Shown here piece after piece: positions 18,742-27,667 of a stretch of 64,000 nt of DNA. Numbering within the stretch: position 1 is the stretch's first letter; each line of letters starts with the position of its first letter. The notes beneath the pieces were generated by a model that made no database searches, was not told where the DNA came from, and saw nothing but the letters and a program-made list of their open reading frames with translations. The position numbers and the translations under genes were made by a program. Where the stretch lies: contig NZ_CP161805.1 in NCBI RefSeq assembly GCF_040801785.1, forward strand, positions 1,302,001 to 1,366,000, in the 5' to 3' direction. This stretch comes from Sulfitobacter sp. LCG007 (lineage in GTDB: Bacteria > Pseudomonadota > Alphaproteobacteria > Rhodobacterales > Rhodobacteraceae).

Positions 18742-20253
18742 TCAGCCGTTGCCCTTCGAGCCGAACCGGGCCGCATCGGCGGCAGCGCGCCGGATCGCAT
18801 TCGATTTGTGCACGGTTTCCTGGTATTCGGCCTCCGGATCGCTGTCGTAGACCACGCCTCCGCCTGCCTGGATATAGAGCTTCCGGTCCTTCACCACCGC
18901 CGTGCGCAGGGCGATGCACATGTCCATATCGCCGCCCGCGCTGAAATAGCCGCATCCACCGCCATAGACGCCGCGCTTCTCCGGTTCGAGTTCGTTGATG
19001 ATTTCCATCGCGCGCACCTTCGGCGCGCCCGAGACGGTGCCCGCCGGCATCCCGGCGAAGAACGCATCGAGCGCGTCGCAATCCTCGCGCAGTTCGCCCA
19101 CCACGTTCGACACGATATGCATCACGTGGCTGTAGCGCTCGACGATGAACTCCTCGGTCGGCCGCACCGTCCCGATCCTGGCGACCCGCCCCACGTCGTT
19201 GCGCCCCAGATCCAGAAGCATCAGATGCTCCGCACGCTCTTTCTCGTCGGCCAGAAGTTCCGCTTCCAGGGCCCTGTCCTGCTCGGGCGTCGCACCCCGC
19301 GGACGTGTCCCGGCAATGGGGCGGATGGTGACTTCGCGGCCGAAGACGCGCACCAGGATCTCGGGGCTGGCGCCGATCACCTGGAAGCCGCCGAAGTTGA
19401 AGTAGAACATGAAGGGCGACGGGTTGGTGCGCCTGAGCGAACGATAAAGCGCGAACGGGGGCAGCCGGAAATCCTGAGTCCAGCGCTGCGAGGGCACGAC
19501 CTGGAAGATGTCGCCGGCCACGATGTATTCCTTTGCCTTCTCGACCGCCGCGAGATAGTCGGCGCGGGCGAAGTTGGAGACCGGCTCGGCCGGCGGATCG
19601 GGTTCACCCAGATCGCGGTCGACCCCCGGCATCGCACGCTCCAGGTCGCGCACCGCGTCCATCACCCGCTCGGCAGCCTGGGCATAGGCCGCGCGGGCGT
19701 TCTGGCCCTCCGCGACCCAGGCCGGGGAAACGACCGTGACCTCGCCCTTGACCCCGTCGAGAACCGCAACGACCGACGGGCGCAGCATCACCGCGTCCGG
19801 CAGGTCCAGGGGATCCGGATTGATGTCGGGCAGATGCTCGACAAGGCGCACCATGTCATAGCCGAGATAGCCGAAAAGTCCCGCCGCCGCCTGGGGCAGG
19901 TCCTGTGGCAAATCGATACGCGATTCCGCGAGAAGGGCCCTCAAAGTGTCGAGCGGACTGCCTTCCAGATCGGCGAAGGCATCCGCGTCATAGCGGGCGG
20001 TACGGTTGATCTGGCTTCGCGTGCCCCGGCAACGCCAGATCAGATCCGGCTTCATCCCGATGATCGAATAGCGCCCCCGCACCTCGCCCCCGGTAACCGA
20101 TTCCAGCACGAAGGCGTTCTCGGCCGCGCCGGTCAGCTTGAGCATCAGCGATACCGGCGTGTCGAGATCTGCGGCGAGGCGGGTGAAGACGACCTGGTTC
20201 CGCCCGGCCGCGTAGGATGCCGCGAACTGCTCGAACGTGGGGGTCAGGACCAT
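18742..20253 (-). CDS. trpE: Anthranilate synthase component I
   Basis: 503 residues from the ATG at 20253. It makes anthranilate from chorismate with TrpG. The chorismate-binding core has PSPFMFYF, IGASPEILVR, PIAGTRPRG, LLADEKERAEHLMLLDLGRND (two parts), SHVMHIVSNV, GTVSGAPKVRAMEIINELEP and IQAGGGVVYDSDPEAEYQET. It begins 7 bases after the ppiD-like stop, so it is co-transcribed with a folding factor and shows no attenuator leader of its own. Confidence 0.97.
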   Translation of the reverse strand: MVLTPTFEQFAASYAAGRNQVVFTRLAADLDTPVSLMLKLTGAAENAFVLESVTGGEVRGRYSIIGMKPDLIWRCRGTRSQINRTARYDADAFADLEGSPLDTLRALLAESRIDLPQDLPQAAAGLFGYLGYDMVRLVEHLPDINPDPLDLPDAVMLRPSVVAVLDGVKGEVTVVSPAWVAEGQNARAAYAQAAERVMDAVRDLERAMPGVDRDLGEPDPPAEPVSNFARADYLAAVEKAKEYIVAGDIFQVVPSQRWTQDFRLPPFALYRSLRRTNPSPFMFYFNFGGFQVIGASPEILVRVFGREVTIRPIAGTRPRGATPEQDRALEAELLADEKERAEHLMLLDLGRNDVGRVARIGTVRPTEEFIVERYSHVMHIVSNVVGELREDCDALDAFFAGMPAGTVSGAPKVRAMEIINELEPEKRGVYGGGCGYFSAGGDMDMCIALRTAVVKDRKLYIQAGGGVVYDSDPEAEYQETVHKSNAIRRAAADAARFGSKGNG

Positions 20254-20260
20254 CGGATGA

Positions 20261-22099
20261 CTAGCGGAAGTTGGCGTGCACCGCCTGAACGGCGGAATCG
20301 TCGATCTGGGCGCGTGCCTGCGTCGTGACCTGCGATACGTAGAGCGTGAAGAGGTTCTGCGCCAGCGACTGGTCGACCTGCTGCTGCAATTGCGCGCGCA
20401 GGGCCTCGGCGTCCGGGCCTTGCTGAGGTCCGTCGATGCTGTCGAGCCGGATGATCGTCGCGCTTGCCTCGCCGGGCAGAACCCGGATCTCGCCCGGCTC
20501 CATGGCAAAGGCGGCCTCCACGAAGCCCGGCGGGGTGCCCGGCACGGTTGCCTGCCGCGTGAGACCCTGCTCGCGCACGGCGTCGAGACCGGCGGCGGCG
20601 AAATCGCCGCCCTCCCGCAACGTTGCCGCGAGCGTTTCGGCCTGGGCCAGAAGGCGGGCGCCGATCTCCTGGGCCTCCCAGCCGGCGCGAACCGCCTCGG
20701 CCACGTCTTCGTAGGGCGCGGGGCGGGGAGGCAGAACCCCGTTGAGACGCATGGCGAAGATCCCGCCGTCGTCGAGTTGCATGATGGACGGGAAATCATC
20801 CTCGCTCAGGGCCTGCGCCGCCGTCCGGAACGATTCGTAAGCCGCGATGCCGTCCGCAGATTCCGGCGTCCAGTCGAGCTGGCCTAGCGTCATGTCGGTC
20901 TCTTCGGCCAGTTCCTCCAGCGTGGCGCCGCCCGCAAGCATGTCTTCGTACTGCTGCGCGACCGCTTCGATCTGGCGCCGGGCGCGCTCGCGGGCGAGAT
21001 TCTCCTGCAGCGTGCCTCTGGCGTCCTCGAAACTGGTGACCTGCGCCGGGAGGACGGCATTGACACGGAACAGCGCCGGCCCGAGTGTGCTGGGAAGCGG
21101 GCCGACGACGGACCCGACCTCGGCTGCGAACACCTCCGGTCCCGCTTCTCCCAGATCGGTTTCGCCCACGTCCCCCAGATCGACGTCCGCAAGCGCGAGA
21201 CCGCGCTCGTTCACCAGATCCTCGAAGGAGCTTCCCGCGGCCAGAGCCTGTGCCGCAGCATCCGCCGCGGCATCGTCGAGATAGGCCAGCCGTTCCACCA
21301 GGCGGCGCTCGGGCTGATTGAATTCCGCCTCGCGCCGGTCGTACTCGGCCCTCAGATCCTCGTCCGACACGTCGATCGCGCCCAGCAGATCGTCCGGCAG
21401 CAGCATGTCATAGGTGATGCGCTTGGTTTCCGGCAGGCTGTAGGCGTCGATGTTGGCATCGTAGAAGGCTCGCAGCGCGGCTTCGTCCGGCTCGGGCAGG
21501 GGTTCGGAAAGATCGGCCCCGCCAAGCTGGCTCCAGGTGAAGCTGCGTGACTCGGCGATGTAGGTCACAAGTGTGTCGGCATAGGTCGACGGCATCTCGA
21601 TGCCCGAACTCACCGCGCCCTGGAGAAGGGAGCGCGCAACATCCTCGCGAAGCTGCGCCTCGAAGGTGGCCTCGCTCATGTTGCTGCGATCCAGAGTCAT
21701 CTTGTAGGCATCGCGGTCGAAGGTTCCGTCCACGCCCTGAAAGCCCGGTATCTCCATGATCCTTTCGCGCAGGACCTCGTCGCCGACCGACAGCCCCATC
21801 CTGTCGGTTTCATTGTCGAGCGCCCGCATCTGCACGAAGCGCTGCAGCACCGCCTGATCGATGCCCAGTTCCTGCGCCCGCTGCCAGGTCAGCGGCTGCC
21901 CGGTCTGCTGCTCGAATGCGCGCATCTCCTGCTGCAGCATCCGCCCGTAGGTCGTGATCGACAGGGACTTGTCGCCCACCGTCCCGATGGTGCGGATCTG
22001 GCCGCCGAGATTGGTCATCCCGAAGCCCCCGAGCCCCAGTATGAGCATGGCCATGAGGATCCAGACCAGGGTCGAGGAGAAGCTTTTGCGCTTGGCCAT
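20261..22099 (-). CDS. ppiD: Periplasmic folding factor, PpiD/SurA-N type
   Basis: 612 residues. An N-terminal membrane anchor (about residues 10-30, LVWILMAMLILGLGGFGMT) is followed by a SurA-N-like helical chaperone domain (about 35-180) and a parvulin-like region from about 250. This is the layout of PpiD, an inner-membrane-anchored periplasmic chaperone. The parvulin motifs are weak, so isomerase activity is doubtful. It is the first gene of a two-gene unit with trpE. Confidence 0.88.
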   Translation of the reverse strand: MAKRKSFSSTLVWILMAMLILGLGGFGMTNLGGQIRTIGTVGDKSLSITTYGRMLQQEMRAFEQQTGQPLTWQRAQELGIDQAVLQRFVQMRALDNETDRMGLSVGDEVLRERIMEIPGFQGVDGTFDRDAYKMTLDRSNMSEATFEAQLREDVARSLLQGAVSSGIEMPSTYADTLVTYIAESRSFTWSQLGGADLSEPLPEPDEAALRAFYDANIDAYSLPETKRITYDMLLPDDLLGAIDVSDEDLRAEYDRREAEFNQPERRLVERLAYLDDAAADAAAQALAAGSSFEDLVNERGLALADVDLGDVGETDLGEAGPEVFAAEVGSVVGPLPSTLGPALFRVNAVLPAQVTSFEDARGTLQENLARERARRQIEAVAQQYEDMLAGGATLEELAEETDMTLGQLDWTPESADGIAAYESFRTAAQALSEDDFPSIMQLDDGGIFAMRLNGVLPPRPAPYEDVAEAVRAGWEAQEIGARLLAQAETLAATLREGGDFAAAGLDAVREQGLTRQATVPGTPPGFVEAAFAMEPGEIRVLPGEASATIIRLDSIDGPQQGPDAEALRAQLQQQVDQSLAQNLFTLYVSQVTTQARAQIDDSAVQAVHANFR

Positions 22100-22177
22100 T
22101 CGGGTGCTTTCGGATGTCTTCGGTTTCGCGGTTGCCGCCCTGTCTACGCGGCACGCCGGGACTGGGCAAGGGCCGCC

Positions 22178-23353
22178 TCAGCCCTCCACCGCCGCGAGCC
22201 GTTCGTAGAGCGTGCCGATTCCGGTCACGTCCAGATTGGCGAATGCGATGCGCAACTGCCCCTGACCCGCGGTTTCGCCCCCGGGCTGGAACATGGTGCC
22301 TGGCAGACAAAGCACCGACTGCTCGCGGACGAGACGCGGCGCCAGCGTGGCGGAGGTCTCGCTGAACGGATGTGCCAGATACGCGAAGTACGCCCCGACG
22401 CCCATCAGCTTCCAGCCACGAGCGGCGAGCGCCGGAAAACCGCTTTCTATCGCCGCGCGGCGCGACAGGATCTCGTCCCGCTCGCCGGCCAGCCACTGGT
22501 CGAGGTTTCGCATTCCCCAAAGGGCCGCATGCTGTCCGAGCTGGGAGGGGCAGATGGTGACGGTGTCCAGAAACTTCTCGATCTCCGCGAGCAGTGCCGG
22601 CCGGCTGGCCACGGCGCCCACCCGGTGCCCGGTCAGGCGGTAGGCCTTGGAGAAGGAATAAAGGTGGATCAGCGTATCCGCCCAGTCGGGGTCGGAAAAG
22701 ATGTCGTGCGGCGCACCGGAGCGACTGTGGAAATCCCGGTATGTCTCGTCGAGGATCAGCGCGATCCCGCGTTCCCGTGCAAGCTCGAAGAAGGATCGGA
22801 TCACCTCCGCCGGATATTCCACCCCGCCTGGATTGTTGGGTGACACCAGTACGATGGCCCGTGTCCGCGGCGTGATCATCGCCGCCGCGCGTTCCGGATC
22901 GGGAAGCAGCGCGCAATCGCCGGGCAGGGGCACTGCCCGCACACCCGACATGTCGAGCCACATCTTGTGATTGAAGTACCAGGGCGTCGGGATCACGACC
23001 TCGTCGCCTTCCGCGCAGAGCGCGGCGATGGCGGCGGCAAAGGCCTGGTTGCAGCCGGAGGTGATCGCGATCTGCCGGGCCGAGACCTCGCCGCGGTAGT
23101 GCAGGGCCGTCCGGTGCGCAAGTGCCTCGCGCAATTCCGGCAGTCCCAGGACGGGTCCGTAGAGATGCACGTCGTCGCGGGTGAGCGCCGCCTCAGCCAT
23201 GGCCCTGCGCATCGGTTCGGGAGGGGGCTCTACCGGTGCCGCCTGGCTGACGTTGATCAGCGGGCGCTCGGGCGGAAAGGTCACGCCCTCGAGCCAGCGC
23301 CGCGCTTCCATCACCGGGGGCGCGAATGTCGTAGCGGTACGCGGCAGGGTCAT
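22178..23353 (-). CDS. Class I/II PLP-dependent aminotransferase
   Basis: 391 residues from the ATG at 23353. Fold type I: TSGCNQAFAAAI in the cofactor-binding region, LVSPNNPGGVEYPAEVI with the conserved Asn, ILDETYRDFH with Asp and Tyr, and SFSKAYRLTGHRVG with the PLP lysine. The amino-acid substrate cannot be told from sequence. It stands alone between ppiD-trpE and gpt, with a long inverted repeat just upstream of its start. Confidence 0.9.
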   Translation of the reverse strand: MTLPRTATTFAPPVMEARRWLEGVTFPPERPLINVSQAAPVEPPPEPMRRAMAEAALTRDDVHLYGPVLGLPELREALAHRTALHYRGEVSARQIAITSGCNQAFAAAIAALCAEGDEVVIPTPWYFNHKMWLDMSGVRAVPLPGDCALLPDPERAAAMITPRTRAIVLVSPNNPGGVEYPAEVIRSFFELARERGIALILDETYRDFHSRSGAPHDIFSDPDWADTLIHLYSFSKAYRLTGHRVGAVASRPALLAEIEKFLDTVTICPSQLGQHAALWGMRNLDQWLAGERDEILSRRAAIESGFPALAARGWKLMGVGAYFAYLAHPFSETSATLAPRLVREQSVLCLPGTMFQPGGETAGQGQLRIAFANLDVTGIGTLYERLAAVEG

Positions 23354-23392
23354 GGCTTCACCTCGGCTGTCGCACGTGTTGACGATGCGGGA

Positions 23393-23476
23393 GCCTCCGG
23401 CGGGGATATTTTGAAGCAAAGGAAACTGGAAATGTCACGCTGCCTTCCTTTGCTTCCAAATATCCCCGCCGGAGGC
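23393..23476. repeat. 32-bp inverted repeat with 20-bp loop
   Basis: Arms 23393-23424 and 23445-23476 are complementary at 31 of 32 positions. The arm begins GCCTCCGGCGGGGATATTT and ends GAAGCAAAGGAA. It lies between the gpt 3' end and the aminotransferase 5' end and could terminate gpt transcription. A shorter relative of one arm is at 41653-41681, so this looks like a dispersed intergenic element. Confidence 0.93.
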
Positions 23477-23498
23477 ACTGAAGTTCTTGTCGCGCCGT

Positions 23499-24011
23499 TT
23501 AGGCCCCGCGATAGGGCTCCACATACTGAAGCGCCATGTCCCAGGGGAAAAATATCCAGGTATCCTGGCTCACCTCGGTGATGAAGGTATCCACCTGGGG
23601 GCGTCCCTTCGGCTTTGCATAGACCGTGGCGAAATGCGCATTCGGATACATCGCGCGCACGACCTCGAGGGTCTTGCCGGAATCCACCAGGTCATCGACG
23701 ATCAAGATGCCCGTGCCATCGCCCATGAGCTCAGGGTCAGGGCATTTCAGCACCTTGGTGGCGGACTGTTCCTGATGGTCGTATGACTTCACGGATATCG
23801 TGTCGACTGTCCGGATGTCGAGTTCGCGGGCCACGATCATCGCCGGAGCCATGCCGCCGCGCGTGATCGCGACGACCGCGCGCCATCCTCCTTCCGCCGG
23901 ACCCTGTCCGTCGAGACGCCAGGCAAGCGCCCTGCTGTCGCGGTGGATCTGGTCCCAGCTGATGTGAAAGCCTTTCTCGTGCGGCAGGCGCGAGGAATCC
24001 TTCGGGCCCAT
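23499..24011 (-). CDS. gpt: Xanthine(-guanine) phosphoribosyltransferase
   Basis: 170 residues from the ATG at 24011, which lies 5 bases after the fabI stop. It salvages xanthine or guanine with PRPP. The PRPP loop is [32 protein letters not shown] and the C-terminal WIFFPWD are typical of Gpt. The xanthine preference is taken from the family. Confidence 0.93.
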   Translation of the reverse strand: MGPKDSSRLPHEKGFHISWDQIHRDSRALAWRLDGQGPAEGGWRAVVAITRGGMAPAMIVARELDIRTVDTISVKSYDHQEQSATKVLKCPDPELMGDGTGILIVDDLVDSGKTLEVVRAMYPNAHFATVYAKPKGRPQVDTFITEVSQDTWIFFPWDMALQYVEPYRGA

Positions 24012-24016
24012 TCCCC

Positions 24017-24823
24017 TCACTCCTTGCTCATGTCCGGCGCATCGACCGCCTTCATGCCGACCACGTGATAGCCGGCGTCCACATGGAGGTTCTCGCCCGT
24101 GGTTCCCGAGCCCAGATCCGACAGCAGGAACAGGGCCGCGTTGCCCACGTCCTGCGTCGTCACGTTCCGGCGCAGGGGCGAATTGTATTCGTTCCACTTC
24201 ATGATGTAGCGGAAATCTCCGATCCCGGAGGCGGCGAGTGTCTTGATCGGACCGGCGGAGATGGCGTTGACCCGGATACCGTCCTTGCCGAGGTCCTCGG
24301 CGAGGTACTTGACGCTCGCTTCCAGCGCGGCCTTGGCGACCCCCATGACGTTGTAATGCGGCATCACCTTCTCGGCGCCGTAGTATGTCAGCGTCAGGCA
24401 GGATCCGCCGGAACGCATCATCTTCTCGGCCCGCTGCACGACCGCGGTGAAGGAATAGACCGAGATGTCCATCGAAAGCGCGAAATTCGCCCGCGACGTG
24501 TCCACATAGCGGCCGCGCAGCTCGTTCTTGTCGGAAAAGCCGATCGCGTGGACGAGGAAGTCGAGCCCGTCCCAGCGCTCCTTCAGGGCTTCGAAGAGCG
24601 CGTCGATCGACGCCTCGTCGCCCACGTCGCAGGGCAGCACCATGTCGCTGCCGAGCTGGGCGGCAAGCGGAGCGACGCGCTTCTTGAGGGCCTCGCCCTG
24701 ATAGGAGAAGGCAAGTTCGGCGCCCGCCTCGGCGCAGCTTCTGGCGATCCCCCAGGCGATGCTCTTGTCGTTGGCCAGACCCATGATGAGGCCCCGCTTG
24801 CCTGCGAGAAGATCCGTTTTCAT
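24017..24823 (-). CDS. fabI: Enoyl-[acyl-carrier-protein] reductase (NADH)
   Basis: 268 residues from the ATG at 24823. It performs the last reduction of each fatty-acid elongation cycle. The FabI form of the SDR fold is clear: [27 protein letters not shown], and the catalytic Tyr-x6-Lys in [19 protein letters not shown]. Length is normal. It diverges from pdxH. Confidence 0.95.
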   Translation of the reverse strand: MKTDLLAGKRGLIMGLANDKSIAWGIARSCAEAGAELAFSYQGEALKKRVAPLAAQLGSDMVLPCDVGDEASIDALFEALKERWDGLDFLVHAIGFSDKNELRGRYVDTSRANFALSMDISVYSFTAVVQRAEKMMRSGGSCLTLTYYGAEKVMPHYNVMGVAKAALEASVKYLAEDLGKDGIRVNAISAGPIKTLAASGIGDFRYIMKWNEYNSPLRRNVTTQDVGNAALFLLSDLGSGTTGENLHVDAGYHVVGMKAVDAPDMSKE

Positions 24824-24977
24824 CGGTGGCACCCTTCACGTCCCATGGCAGTTCCGCTGATTGCTTTAGGCGATCCTCCCGCCGCCATCAAGCGCTGCCA
24901 CTCTCTCTTGACCTCCGCGCCGATCCGCGCCCTTCTGCCGGCGAAGCGGACAAGGCGGCACGCCGGGGGGACGGGAC

Positions 24978-25583
24978 ATGGTCGGTCGGGACGGGATCTT
25001 CGCAGGGGACGACCCATTCGCAATCGCACGGCGCTGGCTGGCCGAGGCCGAGGCAGTCGAGCCCAACGATCCCAATGCCATCGCGCTCGCCACGGTGGAC
25101 GGCGACGGTCTTCCCAACGTGCGCATGGTACTTCTCAAGGAGATCGAGGCAGATGCCTTCGTCTTCTACACCAATTACGAAAGCGCGAAGGGCGCCGAGA
25201 TTTCGGCCACGCCCAAGGCCGCGTTCGTGCTGCACTGGAAATCGCTGCGCCGCCAGATCCGGGTCCGCGGGACGGTCACGCGCGAGGAGGGAGCGCAGGC
25301 GGATGCGTATTTCGCCTCGCGCTCGCTCAAGAGCCGGCTTGGGGCATGGGCGTCGAAGCAGTCGCGTCCGCTCAAGAGCCGGGCAGCCCTGCTCGCGGAA
25401 GTCGCGAAAGTGACCGCGCGACATGGGTCGAACCCGCCCCGCCCGCCGTTCTGGGGCGGGTTCCGGATCGCGCCGGTCGAGATCGAATTCTGGGCCGACG
25501 GGGAATTCCGGTTGCATGACCGATTTCTGTGGCGAAAGGGCGCAGGCGGCGCGGGTTGGGTCCCGGTGCGGTTGAATCCTTGA
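24978..25583 (+). CDS. pdxH: Pyridoxamine 5'-phosphate oxidase
   Basis: 201 residues. It oxidises PNP/PMP to pyridoxal phosphate with FMN. Family segments are [69 protein letters not shown] and the C-terminal [17 protein letters not shown]. It is complete, and is transcribed away from fabI. Confidence 0.96.
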   Translation: MVGRDGIFAGDDPFAIARRWLAEAEAVEPNDPNAIALATVDGDGLPNVRMVLLKEIEADAFVFYTNYESAKGAEISATPKAAFVLHWKSLRRQIRVRGTVTREEGAQADAYFASRSLKSRLGAWASKQSRPLKSRAALLAEVAKVTARHGSNPPRPPFWGGFRIAPVEIEFWADGEFRLHDRFLWRKGAGGAGWVPVRLNP

Positions 25584-25891
25584 GCGCACGCGTGATATTT
25601 GCTTGGAAAGCAACGCGACAAAGGGTTATTAGATTACCAGTTAACAGTTTGTTGGGCGCCGCATTGGGAGCAGCCGCGACAGCGAATTTCTAAGGCAGGG
25701 GTTGGGGATAAATTGATTTTAGCGGCGTACGGGAATCCATTGCGATTGTCTCGGGACGCATGGCCAAACGCCCCGTACTGCTGTTTATTGTCCATGTGCA
25801 TCGGTCCTATGCTTCGCGCCGCAAGCGCATGGGCTGAACAATTTGCGGCGAGATGGTATCACGTCACCTCGCATGATGAGAAAGTACAGCG
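25584..25891 (+). other. AT-rich gene-free stretch ahead of the cold-shock gene
   Basis: 308 bases, clearly lower in GC than the surroundings, with no convincing ORF. It probably holds the promoter and a long 5' untranslated region of the cold-shock-domain gene. I see no clear sigma-70 pair. Confidence 0.5.
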
Positions 25892-26431
25892 TTGAGCGAC
25901 GTTAGCGAAAAAGCCGGTCCGGTCACGGGCATGGTGAAATGGTTCGATCCCGTGAAGGGTTTCGGATTCGTTGTAGCTGACATTGGTGGGCCCGACATCC
26001 TTCTGCATGTGAACGTCTTGCGGAACTTCGGTCAGAGTTCGGTCGCGGACGGCGCGCGTGTGGAACTCGAGGTGCAGAGCACCGAGCGCGGCGTTCAGGC
26101 GGTACAGGTCCTGTCGCTGAAGCCGCCCAACACGCCCGGGACGGCCGCGCTGGCCGATATCGCGGAACTCGATCCGGCCGATGTGGCGGCCGCCCCTCTC
26201 CAGCCGGCTCGGGTGAAGTGGTTCGACAAGGGCAAGGGGTTCGGTTTCGCGAATGTCTTCGGCCGGCCCGAGGATATCTTTCTGCATGTCGAGGTGCTGC
26301 GCCGGTCGGGTCTTTCGGACCTGCAGCCGGGAGAGGCGCTTGCGCTCAGGGTGATCAACGGCAAACGCGGTCAGATGGCCGCCGAGGTCCTTGCCTGGGA
26401 GGCTGCGACGCACCGGCCCGTCGGGCCATGA
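25892..26431 (+). CDS. Protein with two cold-shock domains
   Basis: 179 residues from a TTG at 25892, about 10 bases after GATGAGAA. Domain 1 (about 11-75) has GMVKWFDPVKGFGFVV and ILLHV; domain 2 (about 105-170) has RVKWFDKGKGFGFANV and IFLHVEVL. These are the RNP1- and RNP2-like strands that bind single-stranded nucleic acid; an acidic/Ala linker joins them. Likely an RNA chaperone in cold or stationary phase. The non-ATG start is inferred. The stop overlaps the next gene (ATGA). Confidence 0.9.
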   Translation: MSDVSEKAGPVTGMVKWFDPVKGFGFVVADIGGPDILLHVNVLRNFGQSSVADGARVELEVQSTERGVQAVQVLSLKPPNTPGTAALADIAELDPADVAAAPLQPARVKWFDKGKGFGFANVFGRPEDIFLHVEVLRRSGLSDLQPGEALALRVINGKRGQMAAEVLAWEAATHRPVGP

Positions 26432-26892
26432 TGCGCGTCGCCCTCGTGGCGCTGTCGCTGCTGATTTCGGGCGGCGCGATGGCGCAGAACTGCCGCGAGG
26501 ACTCGGTGACGCTCAGGGGTGACTGGGGTCAGGCGCGGTTCAACGTGGAAATCGCTGATGACGTGGCCGAGCGCGCACAGGGTCTGATGAACCGGAAGAG
26601 CCTGCCGTCCTCGGCCGGGATGCTGTTCGTCTATGAGCGTCCGCAGACCCTTTCCTTCTGGATGCGAAACACCCTCATTCCCCTGGACCTGCTGTTTATG
26701 GACCAGTCCGGAAAGGTCGTCAGGATCCACCGCATGGCCCGCCCGCTTGACGAGACCCCGATCGTGGGCGGCGAGGGATTGACCCACGTGCTCGAGATAA
26801 ATGGCGGGCTGGCCGACCGCCTGGGGATTGTCGAAGGATCGGTGATGCGCCATCCCTCGTTTCCGGCGGCGACGGCTCTCTGGCCCTGTTAG
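26428..26892 (+). CDS. Exported DUF192 family protein
   Basis: 154 residues from the ATG at 26428, overlapping the cold-shock gene stop. Signal peptide at 1-20 (cleavage after AMA). The DUF192 body has ERAQGLMNRKSLPSSAGMLFVYERP, read in two parts, then SFWMRNTLIPLDLLFMD and a C-terminal HVLEINGG. The function of the family is unknown; some members sit next to cold-shock genes, as here. Probably periplasmic. Confidence 0.9.
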   Translation: MMRVALVALSLLISGGAMAQNCREDSVTLRGDWGQARFNVEIADDVAERAQGLMNRKSLPSSAGMLFVYERPQTLSFWMRNTLIPLDLLFMDQSGKVVRIHRMARPLDETPIVGGEGLTHVLEINGGLADRLGIVEGSVMRHPSFPAATALWPC

Positions 26893-26905
26893 GTGCGGGC
26901 GGGGG

Positions 26906-26934
26906 CTTTCCAATCCCTTTGCATCTGGCTAAAG
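26906..26934 (+). promoter_or_regulatory. Promoter of tRNA-Pro(TGG)
   Basis: CTTTCC (26906-26911), 17-base spacer, CTAAAG (26929-26934), ending 10 bases before the tRNA. The geometry matches the second tRNA-Pro promoter at 57539-57567. Confidence 0.45.
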
Positions 26935-26944
26935 AAGCGCCTGT

Positions 26945-27021
26945 CGGGGCGTGGCGCAGTCTGGTAGCGCACCTGTTTTGGGTACAGGGGGTCGTGAGTT
27001 CGAATCTCGCCGCCCCGACCA
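26945..27021 (+). tRNA. tRNA-Pro (anticodon TGG)
   Basis: 77 bases including an encoded CCA. The acceptor stem is CGGGGCG/CGCCCCG, the anticodon stem-loop is CCTGT-TTTGGGT-ACAGG with anticodon TGG, and the T arm has GTTCGAATC. It reads CCN codons in the wobble-broad form. Confidence 0.97.
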
Positions 27022-27667
27022 CTTCCACAAGATCTTGTGTCGTATAGCGGACTGCTCGCGACCTGTGGGCCAGACTGGCCGATTCCACGCCTCTGGATGC
27101 TGCCGCGGCGATCGCAAGGCCGCGCCGACCGCTCTGGCTGTGGCCATCTTGCCGCAAGGCGCTGACAGGACTGACGGCATCCAGGTGCAGCGCGGCCTTG
27201 TCCTGTCCGATTTCACGCATGCCGTGAATACCGGCCCTTAACGCGGTCGTTTCGCTGGCAAATACGGGCCTTTTTCCCATCTATGGCTGCCGGCCTGTCC
27301 TGTGGATAGTTGCGCGCCGTTAACCTCTTGAATCACCTCGTCCCCGCCCGTCCTTTCATCGAATGACAGGTCAACCCTCAACATTTCGCCGGAGGGCAAA
27401 TTTTTCCGTTGACCTTTGGTTGTAACCTACGCCAGTTTGTGGGGGCCGACATGGACGCCACAAGATGTAGTATCACAAGCTACCGGAGGCGCAGCGGCGG
27501 AACGAGGGCACAGACCGTTATCTTTCCCGCTCCAGCGAGGGCGTCGGAGGCGCGTGATCCGCGCTTGCCGGTGGAAACATGCCGCTGTGTCCCCGATGGA
27601 AAGGCGGGGCGGCACTGCGCAGACAGTGCGCTCCTTGGTTGAAGAAGCTGGAAACGAGGCAGCGAAA
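27022..27667 (+). other. Long leader region of nrdJ with predicted hairpins
   Basis: About 640 bases with no convincing gene between tRNA-Pro and nrdJ. The frame of nrdJ is open back to 27416, but codon use and the good fit of the ATG at 27668 argue that this is leader. Close to the start are CCCCG/CGGGG (27591-27609) and GCACTG-CGCAGA-CAGTGC (27612-27629), and the stretch from about 27568 (CGGTGGAAACATGCCGCTG) loosely recalls part of a cobalamin riboswitch core. No B12-box AGCCAGGAGACC-type segment was found. Confidence 0.45.

Noticed and set aside
26951-27241. ORFs on both strands over and after tRNA-Pro
   Set aside because: They run through the tRNA and have no family resemblance or good start sites.
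27568-27630. Canonical cobalamin riboswitch
   Set aside because: Only a loose likeness to the core; the B12-box segment and overall arrangement were not found, so it is reported only as an open question.
27416-27667. N-terminal extension of NrdJ by 84 residues
   Set aside because: The residues resemble no NrdJ N-terminus, and the ATG at 27668 with its ribosome-binding site gives the usual start; treated as leader.
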